The position numbers were made by a program, and so were the translations under genes. A DNA stretch of 57,275 bases from an uncultured Bacteroidota bacterium (GTDB lineage Bacteria; Bacteroidota; Bacteroidia; Bacteroidales; FEN-979), in NCBI GenBank assembly GCA_937900965.1, contig CALCGJ010000082.1, positions 1 through 57,275 of the forward strand, given 5' to 3'. The notes beneath the pieces were generated by a model. It did no database searches, was not told the DNA's origin, and was given only the letters and a program-made list of their open reading frames with translations. Positions 1 through 7,452 of the stretch are shown piece after piece; the first letter of the stretch is position 1, and every line of letters begins with the position of its first letter.

Positions 1-1
1 G

Positions 2-301
2 GAGCAGTATGAAAAGATGAATACCAAACTGGCTTCTGAACAGTGGTGGCGGTCTCATAATCAGTTTCTCTCAATCCTGATTGGTTTTGGGTTCATAGGT
101 CTGCTCTGGTTTCTTTTTTCCCTGATTTACCCGGCATGGGTAAAACAAGGGTTCAAGGATTATTTCTTCCTCACTTTTTTCATTATCGCCATGCTATCCA
201 TGCTCACGGAAGACACACTTGAATCGCAGGCGGGTGTGAGTTTTTTCTACTTCTTTTTCTCATTTCTCCTCTTTGGAAGAAGGGATCAGGATCCACTTTA
301 A
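2..301 (+). CDS. O-antigen ligase/polymerase family protein, C-terminal fragment
   Basis: The reading frame is open from the first bases of the window, so this is the 3' end of a longer gene; the in-frame ATG at 17 need not be the true start. The fragment has two strongly hydrophobic segments (about residues 22-42 and 52-65 after that ATG) and ends with TEDTLESQAGVSFFYFFFSF, a pattern I associate with the C-terminus of Bacteroidetes O-antigen ligase (Wzy/WaaL superfamily) membrane proteins. These polymerise or attach glycans at the inner membrane. The stop codon (299-301) overlaps the stop of the convergent next gene (298-300). Family assignment rests on the last 90 residues only. Confidence 0.5.
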   Translation, partial: EQYEKMNTKLASEQWWRSHNQFLSILIGFGFIGLLWFLFSLIYPAWVKQGFKDYFFLTFFIIAMLSMLTEDTLESQAGVSFFYFFFSFLLFGRRDQDPL

Positions 302-912
302 TAAAAGCTGATGCCGATTTTGAAACCCAGAAAATGGAGGGGTACTTTGTAATCGATATTGCGGATGATGGTTGTATCTGTTACAATCTTGTCTTCATAA
401 CTTGAATAGATAGACTGGTATTTGTAGAAGAGCTCGTAATAGAACCTCAATCTTTTGAACACCTTCATCTTATAGCCGATCCCTACCTGAAACATTAGCC
501 CTCCATTACCCTGGTGGAAAAAGGTTGTACTGTTTCGGGTGCCAATACCAGAGCCCAGACTCAATTGGCCATAGAAGGTTTTGTCTCTTGGTCTAAGATC
601 GTAATGAAGTTGTCCGAAGATCGGGAAAAAGAGCCCATCACGCCACATTTCCACTCCGATCCCGACACCAATTCCAACTCTGCCGTGGTAGGTGATTCCG
701 TTGATGGTCTGTAAAACGACGATAATCTCATCGTTTTTTATGGATTTTTGTATCCCATTTAATTTATCTGTTTGGAACTTACCCACGCCGAAAGAAACTC
801 CTGCTTCTGTTCGGTTGAAGTAATTGAATGTTCTGGACCGTTTGGTAGTCTCCTGGGCTGTTACACAAGTCGTAACAACGATCAGTAACAGGAGTATTGG
901 TATCTTTTTCAT
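298..912 (-). CDS. Small outer-membrane beta-barrel-like protein
   Basis: A 204-residue protein beginning MKKIPILLLLIVVTTCVTAQ, a clear Sec signal peptide with cleavage after TAQ. The remainder alternates polar and aromatic/hydrophobic residues with many glycines (GVGIGVGVEMW-like strands) and ends in aromatic-rich GFKIGISFY, as expected for an eight-strand-type outer-membrane barrel ending in an aromatic residue. I chose the ATG at 912 because it starts the signal peptide; an in-frame ATG 39 bases upstream would add an implausible leader. Function is unknown. It converges on the O-antigen-ligase fragment, the two stop codons overlapping by two bases. Confidence 0.6.
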   Translation of the reverse strand: MKKIPILLLLIVVTTCVTAQETTKRSRTFNYFNRTEAGVSFGVGKFQTDKLNGIQKSIKNDEIIVVLQTINGITYHGRVGIGVGIGVEMWRDGLFFPIFGQLHYDLRPRDKTFYGQLSLGSGIGTRNSTTFFHQGNGGLMFQVGIGYKMKVFKRLRFYYELFYKYQSIYSSYEDKIVTDTTIIRNIDYKVPLHFLGFKIGISFY

Positions 913-1078
913 GGCGGAAAGGTTTGGATAAAAATACGGATAATTGCTCATAAATTACCATCGATTGCCATGGATTGCAAATAAATTACCATGGAAATAG
1001 ACAAAGTGCAACGAAAGATCGATGAACTTGGTTCTGATTTATTTAATTACCTTGCATTGCCTTTTTTAGAAACTTTTT

Positions 1079-2041
1079 ATGGAAGAGTCTCTTCAAGTAC
1101 CTGTTAACAGATGGATGGTCGTTGTTAATCCCAATGCTGGCGTTAAAAAGGGAGCCAAAGAGTGGCCGAAGATCCTGAGGATAATCCAACGTGAAGGGAT
1201 AGACCATCATTATCAACTAACAAAGCACAAAGATCACGCAATCCACCTGACCCGGAAAGCGATTGAAGAGGGTTACCGGTCTATTGCAGTGGTGGGGGGC
1301 GACGGGACCATGAACGAGGTACTCAACGGCATCTTCCTCCAGCAGGCATGCCAGGTTTCAGAGATTACAATGGCGATGATCCCGGTGGGGACCGGCAACG
1401 ACTGGTGCAGGATGTTCAACGTGCCGTTTGATTTTGAAGGGGCGGTGCGGCTCCTGAAGGAGAAACGAACCTTTATTCAGGATATCGGCAAGGTAAGCTA
1501 CCATAAAAAGGAAGAGATACTGGAACGGTATTTTATGAATGTTGCCGGCATGGGGTACGATGCCCTCGTGGCTAAAAAGACAAATCTATTTAAGGAAAAA
1601 GGACACGGTGGGCCGCTCACCTACCTGTGGTTTATATTCGCCAGCCTTTTTCAGTATAAATTCCTGGATGCTGTAATTGAAGTGGATGGGAAATCCGTTT
1701 TTAAGGGAGAGATCTTCTCCATGAATGTGGGCATATGCAAATACAATGGAGGAGGCATGATGCAGTTGCCCTATGCCGTTCCCAACGATGGCATAATGGA
1801 TGTCACCCTCATCAAAAAAGCCCCCAAATGGATGGTCATTCGACATACCAGTAAGCTATACGACGGTACCCTGGTTAAACTCCCAATGGTAAAAACTTTT
1901 CAGGGCAAGACTATCCGTATTCGTTCCACCAGTAAGGTTTACCTCGAAACCGATGGAGAATCACTGGGGCATACTCCACTCACTTTTAAGATTTTGCCAA
2001 AGGCACTCAAAGTGGTAACTGGTGAGCTACTGAACTGGTGA
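1079..2041 (+). CDS. Diacylglycerol kinase-type lipid kinase (YegS/DgkB family)
   Basis: A 320-residue cytosolic or membrane-associated lipid kinase. The diacylglycerol kinase catalytic domain is visible: VVNPNAG near the N-terminus (residues 16-22), the glycine-rich nucleotide loop VVGGDGTMNEVLNGI at about 74-88, and PVGTGNDWCR at about 102-111. The C-terminal half (GEIFSMNVGICKYNGGGM, later ETDGESLGHTPL) matches the second lobe of the YegS/DgkB fold. Such enzymes phosphorylate diacylglycerol or related lipids for phospholipid recycling; the exact substrate cannot be read here. The last residues (VTGELLNW) are encoded by an 8-bp word array that continues past the stop codon, so the C-terminus has been rewritten by the repeat. 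Confidence 0.85.
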   Translation: MEESLQVPVNRWMVVVNPNAGVKKGAKEWPKILRIIQREGIDHHYQLTKHKDHAIHLTRKAIEEGYRSIAVVGGDGTMNEVLNGIFLQQACQVSEITMAMIPVGTGNDWCRMFNVPFDFEGAVRLLKEKRTFIQDIGKVSYHKKEEILERYFMNVAGMGYDALVAKKTNLFKEKGHGGPLTYLWFIFASLFQYKFLDAVIEVDGKSVFKGEIFSMNVGICKYNGGGMMQLPYAVPNDGIMDVTLIKKAPKWMVIRHTSKLYDGTLVKLPMVKTFQGKTIRIRSTSKVYLETDGESLGHTPLTFKILPKALKVVTGELLNW

Positions 2042-2064
2042 ATTAGTGAACTGGTGAATTGGCG
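2017..2064. repeat. 8-bp word array (AACTGGTG family), 6 units
   Basis: Six consecutive 8-bp units: AACTGGTG, AGCTACTG, AACTGGTG, AATTAGTG, AACTGGTG, AATTGGCG. The array covers the last codons and stop of the lipid kinase gene and runs to within 3 bases of the stop codon (2067-2069) of the convergent small gene. The same word recurs at 8914-8953. Confidence 0.8.
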
Positions 2065-2066
2065 AT

Positions 2067-2273
2067 CTACTCTTTCTTTTTTTCTTCGTGGGTAAAAGCA
2101 TATACCCTCATAAGGATTCCCCACATGATGAATGGCATCGAAGCATAATACCAGTCATCCCATTTCATTGAGCAGATATCCCAATGGACAAAAAACATAA
2201 CGATTCCGACTACTAACAAAGCACCGCCAATTATTGCGGCAATCCAGCCATCAATTTTCATTAACTTTCTCAT
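2067..2273 (-). CDS. Small two-TM membrane protein
   Basis: A 68-residue protein (MRKLMKIDGWIAAIIGG...) with one long hydrophobic helix (about residues 9-29), a Trp/Tyr-rich loop containing one Cys, a second hydrophobic helix (about 46-59) and a charged tail EEKKKE. I place the start at 2273 rather than at a TTG at 2306, because an upstream TAnnTTTG box at 2304-2311 would overlap the longer version. I do not recognise the family; similar short inner-membrane proteins are common orphans in Bacteroidetes. Confidence 0.55.
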   Translation of the reverse strand: MRKLMKIDGWIAAIIGGALLVVGIVMFFVHWDICSMKWDDWYYASMPFIMWGILMRVYAFTHEEKKKE

Positions 2274-2303
2274 AATGGTTCTTTTTTGGTGATCAATGAT
2301 ATA

Positions 2304-2311
2304 CAAATATA
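2304..2311 (-). promoter_or_regulatory. Bacteroidetes -7 box for the small membrane protein gene
   Basis: Reads TATATTTG on the minus strand, matching TAnnTTTG, 31 bases upstream of the ATG at 2273. No clear -33 TTTG was seen. Confidence 0.5.
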
Positions 2312-2342
2312 AACCATAATTGTAAATAACCTAAATATTCAA

Positions 2343-3635
2343 TCATGGCATTTCTACCCACTCCCCGTTGTCTCTGATCAACTCAATCAGCTCATCAACT
2401 GCAACCGTCACATCAACATTCTTTTTCACCAGTTTCTGCCCTTTGTAGAGGTTTACTTTTCCATTTCCGGCACCAACATAGCCATAATGGGAATCTGCCA
2501 TTTCGCCGGGACCGTTCACGATACAGCCCATCACGGCAATCTTTAATCCGGTCAGGTGACCTGTCCGCTCTTTGATTTTTTGTACCGATTCCTGGATGTT
2601 GAAAAGTGTGCGGGCACAGGAGGGACAGGAAATATATTCTGTACGGGTGATTCGAACGCCCGTGGCCTGCAGGATTCCATATGCTACTGGTATTTCATGC
2701 TCAGGATCCTCGGTAATGGAGACCCGTATGGTATCCCCGATACCGTCGGCAAGCAAGCTCCCTATCCCCACTGCCGACTTCAACCGTCCATCATCTCCGG
2801 CGCCCGCTTCGGTAACACCAAGGTGCAAAGGGTAATCCAATCCCGCCGCTTTCATGCGTTCTACAAGCAAACGGTTCGCCAGGATCATCATCCGGGTATT
2901 GGAAGCTTTGAGCGATAATACAAGGTTCCGGTAGTCAAGATCTTCGCAGATCCTGGCAAACTCCATTGCCGACTCTACCATTCCCAGCGGAGTATTTCCA
3001 TAGCGCTCCATGATCCGCTCCGAGAGCGATCCATGATTCACTCCGATACGGATGGCGGTGCCTTGTTCCCGACAGATCTTTAATAGTGGTGCCAAACGTG
3101 AAGAGAGCTGGTCAAAGTATTGCTGGTCAGATGCCGGATCCTGGATCCTGGATGCTGGATGCTGGATGCTGGATGCCGGATGCTGGATGCCGGATGCCGG
3201 ATACCGGATATTTGATTCCTGTATGCTATTCGTTGAACCTTGAACCTGTTTCTTCGACCCTCGACCCTCGACCCTCGACCCTGCTGGTAAATAGTTCCCT
3301 GGATTTATGCGAACTTTCTCCACGATCGTGGCGGCTATCTCGGCAATCTTCGGATTGAAATGCACGTCGGCAATCAGTGGATTTGTGAATCCAGCTGCAC
3401 GGATCCTCTTTTTAATCTCCCTGAGATTCTCCACATCCTTCATCCCTGGCACTGAAATCCTGACATATTCGCAACCGGCTTCGATCATACAGATTGCCTG
3501 CGCCACGGTTCCCTCAGTATCCAGTGTATCGGTGTTGGTCATCGATTGCACCCTGATGGGATATGAACCACCCATCGGTAAACCTCCGACGTTGACAATA
3601 CGTGTTGGTAAACGTTGAAAAGGGAAGTCAGACAT
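2343..3635 (-). CDS. ispG: 4-hydroxy-3-methylbut-2-enyl diphosphate synthase (flavodoxin/ferredoxin) with in-frame repeat insertion
   Basis: Converts methylerythritol cyclodiphosphate to HMBPP in the MEP isoprenoid pathway. The TIM-barrel domain starts TRIVNVGGLPMGGSYPIRVQ and includes NPLIADVHFNP, IRIGVNHGSLSER and LGVTEAG. The C-terminal Fe-S domain has the expected [4Fe-4S] ligands Cys337, Cys340 (SCPSCART), Cys371 and Glu378 (GCIVNGPGE). It is the short two-domain form, but residues about 119-169 are an extra hydrophilic low-complexity segment with a 7-residue period (ASGIQHP, ASSIQHP, ASRIQDP), encoded by heptamer DNA arrays and inserted after INPGNY. Without it the protein would be about 380 residues, the usual size. 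All catalytic motifs are intact, so I infer an active enzyme. Transcribed divergently from the oxidoreductase genes. Confidence 0.95.
   Translation of the reverse strand: MSDFPFQRLPTRIVNVGGLPMGGSYPIRVQSMTNTDTLDTEGTVAQAICMIEAGCEYVRISVPGMKDVENLREIKKRIRAAGFTNPLIADVHFNPKIAEIAATIVEKVRINPGNYLPAGSRVEGRGSKKQVQGSTNSIQESNIRYPASGIQHPASSIQHPASRIQDPASDQQYFDQLSSRLAPLLKICREQGTAIRIGVNHGSLSERIMERYGNTPLGMVESAMEFARICEDLDYRNLVLSLKASNTRMMILANRLLVERMKAAGLDYPLHLGVTEAGAGDDGRLKSAVGIGSLLADGIGDTIRVSITEDPEHEIPVAYGILQATGVRITRTEYISCPSCARTLFNIQESVQKIKERTGHLTGLKIAVMGCIVNGPGEMADSHYGYVGAGNGKVNLYKGQKLVKKNVDVTVAVDELIELIRDNGEWVEMP
3131..3281. repeat. Three heptamer arrays inside ispG
   Basis: Eleven 7-bp units from 3131 to 3207 (variants of ATGCTGG, such as ATGCCGG, ATCCTGG, ATACCGG), then TTGAACC twice (3233-3246), then TCGACCC four times (3254-3281). 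The whole block stays in frame in ispG and contains no stop on its coding strand. Confidence 0.9.
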
Positions 3636-3655
3636 TATTTTTTTCTCAGACAGGA

Positions 3656-3663
3656 CAAAGATA
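3656..3663 (-). promoter_or_regulatory. -7 box for ispG
   Basis: TATCTTTG on the minus strand (TAnnTTTG), 21 bases upstream of the ispG ATG at 3635. It lies back-to-back with the plus-strand box at 3689-3696. Confidence 0.6.
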
Positions 3664-3688
3664 ATATAAATAATCAGCGGATAACTCG

Positions 3689-3696
3689 TACTTTTG
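3689..3696 (+). promoter_or_regulatory. -7 box for the oxoacid oxidoreductase operon
   Basis: TACTTTTG (TAnnTTTG), 27 bases upstream of the in-frame TTG at 3723. Its position argues against the longer reading frame that begins at 3615, inside ispG. Confidence 0.6.
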
Positions 3697-3722
3697 CCCC
3701 GCTTTTTTATCGTTCAGAGACA

Positions 3723-4838
3723 TTGAAATCATCTACAGCCCTTATAGATAGCTCGCTTGTCATCACCGAGTCGATGGTGCAGGCAGGAGCTGATGTGTTC
3801 ATCGGTTATCCGATTACACCGGCCAATCTTTTATATGCATACGGGTCAAGGAGATACCCGCTTTTCCTCTCGGCTCCCGACGAGATTACCACGTTGCAGT
3901 GGATGACCGGGTTTGCCGCTACCGGGAAACTTCCCGTTACAGCAACCTCGTTTCCCGGTTATGCCCTGATGCTTGAGTCGATCAACATGGCCTATATGAT
4001 GGAGCTTCCGATGGTGATCATCCTGGTCCAGCGCCTGGGTCCGGCTACCGGAACCGCCACCTGCGGAGCACAGGGCGATATCACCCTTCTCAATGGGATG
4101 ATCTCCGGTGGATTTGCGATCCCTGTCATGAGCCTGGCAGATACACAGGATTGTTGGGAGATTCCTGCAAAAGCGATGCAGATGGCTTCAAGGCTGCGAA
4201 CCCCGGTGATCCTCTTCACATCAAAAGAGGAGGTGATGACCAGTTACAGCTACGACATCTCCAGGTTTTCCGGGATCTCTCCTATCAGGAGAAATAACTG
4301 GGACGGCAGCGGCAAGTACAAATCCTACCGGGCCAACGAACAACTTATTCCCTCTTTTTTGCCGGTCGGGAATCCCGATCACCAGGTCCGTTTTACGGCC
4401 TCCACTCATGATGAAGAGGGAAACCTTCAGGGAACATCCAAAGCCGGACTCGATAATTCCACCCGGATCCATCAGAAGATCCTGAAGAATATGGCTGAAT
4501 ATACCTACTATGAGCTGGATGATGCACATGATTCAACCACATTGATCCTCTCTTTCGGAATCACATCGCGCGCCGCTCATGAAGCAGTGATCAGCCTTCG
4601 GAAGAAAGGAGTGGCAGTTTCTCACCTTGTGCCCAAAACTCTATTGCCGGTTCCCCCGGTCTATTATGAGATTGCTTCCAGGTATAAACGTGTGATCTTC
4701 TGTGAAGAGAATTATACCGGCCAGTACAGGCAGATCATGTTTGGGTACAGCTCTCCGGATCATATTTCAGGAGTAAACAGCTTTGGGAAGATGATCGATC
4801 CATCAGAAATCGTGAGGGAGGTATTGAGAGATGAATAA
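3723..4838 (+). CDS. 2-oxoacid:ferredoxin oxidoreductase, alpha subunit
   Basis: A 371-residue alpha (pyrimidine-binding) subunit of a thiamine-pyrophosphate 2-oxoacid:acceptor oxidoreductase, KorA/VorB type without an attached gamma domain. Features: VQAGADVFIGYPITPANLLY near the N-terminus, FAATGKLPVTATSFPGYALM, a GPATGTATCGAQGD loop, and the C-terminal transketolase-like domain (SFGITSRAAHEA, VIFCEENYTGQY). There is no ATG at a suitable place; TTG at 3723 gives the expected N-terminus (LKSSTALIDSSLV) and follows the -7 box. It overlaps the beta-gamma gene by 8 bases, implying translational coupling. It would feed electrons from oxidative decarboxylation of a 2-oxoacid to ferredoxin; the substrate (oxoglutarate, branched-chain or aryl) cannot be decided from sequence alone. 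Confidence 0.85.
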   Translation: MKSSTALIDSSLVITESMVQAGADVFIGYPITPANLLYAYGSRRYPLFLSAPDEITTLQWMTGFAATGKLPVTATSFPGYALMLESINMAYMMELPMVIILVQRLGPATGTATCGAQGDITLLNGMISGGFAIPVMSLADTQDCWEIPAKAMQMASRLRTPVILFTSKEEVMTSYSYDISRFSGISPIRRNNWDGSGKYKSYRANEQLIPSFLPVGNPDHQVRFTASTHDEEGNLQGTSKAGLDNSTRIHQKILKNMAEYTYYELDDAHDSTTLILSFGITSRAAHEAVISLRKKGVAVSHLVPKTLLPVPPVYYEIASRYKRVIFCEENYTGQYRQIMFGYSSPDHISGVNSFGKMIDPSEIVREVLRDE

Positions 4839-6099
4839 CCGATTTTTAACCGGAGAAGAGCTCCCCTTCTGCAAGGGATGCGGTCATACAGGAATTGCCG
4901 AACACACTGAAAAAGCCCTGTTGAATCTTGGCTGGTCACCCCTGGATGTTATACTGGTGTCCGACATCGGCTGTCACGGTATTGTTGACAAATTTTTCAC
5001 CTCACATACCGTTCACGGGCTGCATGGACGTTCGATAGCTCTGGCTTCAGGGATCACGGCAGGCCTCAATGACCAGTCGAAAAAGGTGATCGTTTTCCTG
5101 GGCGATGGCGGCGCAACCATTGGAATGCAACACCTGATTGATGCAGCTCACAACAATTTCAACATGACCCTGGTGATCCACAACAATTTCCTTTATGGTA
5201 TGACCGGTGGCCAGCCCAGCGAGTTGACGCCGATGGGTTTCAAAACACCAACACTGCCTTCCGGAGCATCGAGCGAAGGCTATGATATTTGTGACCTGGC
5301 AATGGCTGCAGGAGCCAACTACGTTGCAAGGATCATGGGCATCGGTGATTTTTCAGAAGCTCTCGCAACAGCCTTTTCAAAAAACGGGTTGTCGGTGGTT
5401 GAGGTCCTGGAGGTTTGCCCCAGTTATGGCATGAAGGCCAACCCTGGGATGAAACTCAGGCAGGTTGCCGAAGAGGCAGCCATCGAGGTGAAAGTATATG
5501 CCGACAGGAATCATAAGTCCTGGGAACCTCCGTTTTTAACTGCTCCGGATTCGCTCTTTTCCTCTTTCGATTGCCTGCCTGCCATGTTCACCTCCTCGAT
5601 CGAAAAGCCGGTACGAATCATGCTGGCCGGATCGGCCGGAGAAGGGGTTCAGGTAGCTGCAGATTTTTTCGCACAAGCTGCAGTAACAGCGGGGCTTAAT
5701 GTCACCAAAAAGGGAAGTTATCCGGTTACGGTTGGCGTTGGATATTCCGCATCCGAACTGATCGTCTCGCCTGACCCAATTTTTTACACCGGATCACCTA
5801 CCCCCGATGCCCTTATCATTCTCTCGAACGACGGACTCTCATTTGCCCGTAATACGGCTTCCCGGATGGAGAATGGGGAGATCTTCATCGATGCATCGTT
5901 GCCTGTGATGAATGCAGCCGTATCTGTAATACCGATTGATTTCAGGAATCAGGCCGGCCCCAGAAATGCTGCTTTCTATGCCTTGTTCCGATACCTGACC
6001 CATTCCGGAATCTTTCCGGCGGAAGCAATGAAGAAAATGATTGGCGAAAGCAAGCTCGGAGCAAAAATCAATATGGAGAAACTGTTTCAACTACCATAA
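4831..6099 (+). CDS. 2-oxoacid:ferredoxin oxidoreductase, fused beta-gamma subunit
   Basis: A 422-residue protein joining two subunits. Residues about 1-235 are the TPP-binding beta subunit: LPFCKGCGHTGIAEH, SDIGCHGIVDKFF and the TPP/Mg motif FLGDGGATIGM followed by NNFNMTLVIHNNFLYGMTGG. From about residue 265 (RIMLAGSAGEGVQVAADFFA) to the end lies the gamma domain with the typical GxGGxGV-like opening, KGSYPVTVGVGYSASELIVS and predicted CoA/acceptor-side fold. The beta and gamma parts are usually separate, or gamma is fused to alpha; here it follows beta. No 4Fe-4S delta domain is encoded nearby, so ferredoxin or clusters in beta must serve electron exit. Confidence 0.85.
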   Translation: MNNRFLTGEELPFCKGCGHTGIAEHTEKALLNLGWSPLDVILVSDIGCHGIVDKFFTSHTVHGLHGRSIALASGITAGLNDQSKKVIVFLGDGGATIGMQHLIDAAHNNFNMTLVIHNNFLYGMTGGQPSELTPMGFKTPTLPSGASSEGYDICDLAMAAGANYVARIMGIGDFSEALATAFSKNGLSVVEVLEVCPSYGMKANPGMKLRQVAEEAAIEVKVYADRNHKSWEPPFLTAPDSLFSSFDCLPAMFTSSIEKPVRIMLAGSAGEGVQVAADFFAQAAVTAGLNVTKKGSYPVTVGVGYSASELIVSPDPIFYTGSPTPDALIILSNDGLSFARNTASRMENGEIFIDASLPVMNAAVSVIPIDFRNQAGPRNAAFYALFRYLTHSGIFPAEAMKKMIGESKLGAKINMEKLFQLP

Positions 6100-6106
6100 A
6101 GGTATT

Positions 6107-6138
6107 TTCACCATCTCACCATTTTACCATTTACCTAT
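6107..6138. repeat. 8-bp word array, 4 units
   Basis: TTCACCAT, CTCACCAT, TTTACCAT, TTACCTAT between the convergent oxidoreductase and acyl-CoA dehydrogenase genes. It includes the stop codon of the latter (6135-6137). Confidence 0.55.
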
Positions 6139-7316
6139 TTATAGGCCTGTATTCCTGTTATCTCTGCTCCGGTAATCAGGAGGTGAATATCGTGTGTCCC
6201 TTCATAGGTGATCACCGATTCGAGGTTCATCATATGGCGCATCATTGGGAAGTCGTTGGTGATCCCCATGGCTCCTAGGATCTGACGTGTTTCACGGGCT
6301 ACATCCAGCGCCATGGCTACATTGTTACGTTTGGCCATCGATACCTGGGCAGCGGTAACACGTCCTTCATTACGTAAGGTTCCCATCCGCCAGGCAAGTA
6401 ACTGGGCTTTGGTGATCTCTGTAAGGGCTTCTGCCAGTTTTTTCTGCTGAAGCTGAAATCCACCAATCGGCTTGTCGAACTGGATCCGTTCAAGAGAATA
6501 CCTCAACGCGGCGTCGTAACAATCCATGGCAGCTCCGATAGCGCCCCAGGCGATCCCGAATCTGGCTGAGTTGAGACAGCTGAGAGGCCCTTTGAGCCCC
6601 TTAACATGTGGGAGGATATAATCTTTGGGAACCTTCACATTATCAAATACAAGTTCTCCGGTAACGGATGCCCTTAACGACCATTTGCCATGGGTCTCAG
6701 GAGCGGTAAACCCATCCCAGCCCTTCTCCACAATAAATCCCCTGACTACGCCCTCTTCGTCTTTCGCCCACACAATGGCTACATCAGCAATGCTGGAGTT
6801 GGTAATCCACATTTTGGAGCCATTCAGCAGGTAATGGTCTCCCATATCCTGCACCCGGGTTTTCATACCTCCTGGATCAGAGCCGTGATTGGGCTCTGTA
6901 AGGCCGAAACAACCAATGAGTTCACCGGTAGCGAGCCTGGGCAGATACTTCTGCTTCTGCTCTTCTGTTCCGAAAGAGTAGATCGGGAACATGACGAGGG
7001 AAGATTGTACCGAAGCCATCGATCGAACCCCCGAATCGCCACGCTCGAGCTCCTGCATGATCAAACCATAAGAGATATAATCAAGTCCGGGTCCCCCATA
7101 CTCTTCCGGAATAAAGGGGCCGAAGGCACCAATTGTCCCGAGCTCTTTCACCAGCGAAAGCGGAAACTGTGCTTTCTCAAAATTCTCTTCAATGGTTGGT
7201 TTAATAAACCGGTTCACCCAATCTCGAACAGCATTGCGTACGATCTTGTGTTCGTCGGTTAGAAGATCATCTACTAGGTAGTGATCGGGAGCCGTATACT
7301 GAATTTTTTCTGCCAT
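6135..7316 (-). CDS. gcdH: Acyl-CoA dehydrogenase, glutaryl-CoA dehydrogenase type
   Basis: A 393-residue FAD enzyme that closely follows the glutaryl-CoA dehydrogenase pattern: ERGDSGVRSMASVQSSLVM (the Arg-Ser pair that contacts the glutaryl carboxylate in GCDH), CFGLTEPNHGSDPGGMKTR, GKWSLRASVTGELVFD, CLNSARFGIAWGAIGAA, and the catalytic glutamate in TYEGTHDIH (Glu372) followed by ITGAEITGIQAY at the C-terminus. GCDH oxidises and decarboxylates glutaryl-CoA to crotonyl-CoA in lysine/tryptophan degradation. An oxidative, non-decarboxylating relative cannot be excluded. It stands alone, convergent with the oxoacid oxidoreductase; a -7 box lies 26 bases upstream. Confidence 0.85.
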   Translation of the reverse strand: MAEKIQYTAPDHYLVDDLLTDEHKIVRNAVRDWVNRFIKPTIEENFEKAQFPLSLVKELGTIGAFGPFIPEEYGGPGLDYISYGLIMQELERGDSGVRSMASVQSSLVMFPIYSFGTEEQKQKYLPRLATGELIGCFGLTEPNHGSDPGGMKTRVQDMGDHYLLNGSKMWITNSSIADVAIVWAKDEEGVVRGFIVEKGWDGFTAPETHGKWSLRASVTGELVFDNVKVPKDYILPHVKGLKGPLSCLNSARFGIAWGAIGAAMDCYDAALRYSLERIQFDKPIGGFQLQQKKLAEALTEITKAQLLAWRMGTLRNEGRVTAAQVSMAKRNNVAMALDVARETRQILGAMGITNDFPMMRHMMNLESVITYEGTHDIHLLITGAEITGIQAYK

Positions 7317-7341
7317 GGTTTTAGGGATGAGGAATGGGTCG

Positions 7342-7349
7342 CAAAATTA
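7342..7349 (-). promoter_or_regulatory. -7 box for the acyl-CoA dehydrogenase gene
   Basis: TAATTTTG on the minus strand (TAnnTTTG), 26 bases upstream of the ATG at 7316. Confidence 0.55.
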
Positions 7350-7452
7350 ATGATTTCATCCTGATAAAATGAAGAGATATCGAAAAAGCAACGTTTGAAT
7401 GCAAAGATTGTTTAATTTTATGTTCCCTTTAAAAGAAACCAAACCTATTGTT

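Noticed and set aside
955-994. Weak 10-bp periodicity (AAATTACCAT words)
   Set aside because: Only three to four poor units, not distinct enough from ordinary AT-rich sequence to call an array.
991-1107. 38-codon frame starting MEIDKVQRKIDELG
   Set aside because: It overlaps the start of the lipid kinase gene and has no recognised family or clear promoter; probably chance.
3615-3722. Upstream extension of the oxoacid oxidoreductase alpha gene
   Set aside because: The -7 box at 3689-3696 lies inside it, it overlaps the ispG start, and residues there look unlike the family N-terminus.
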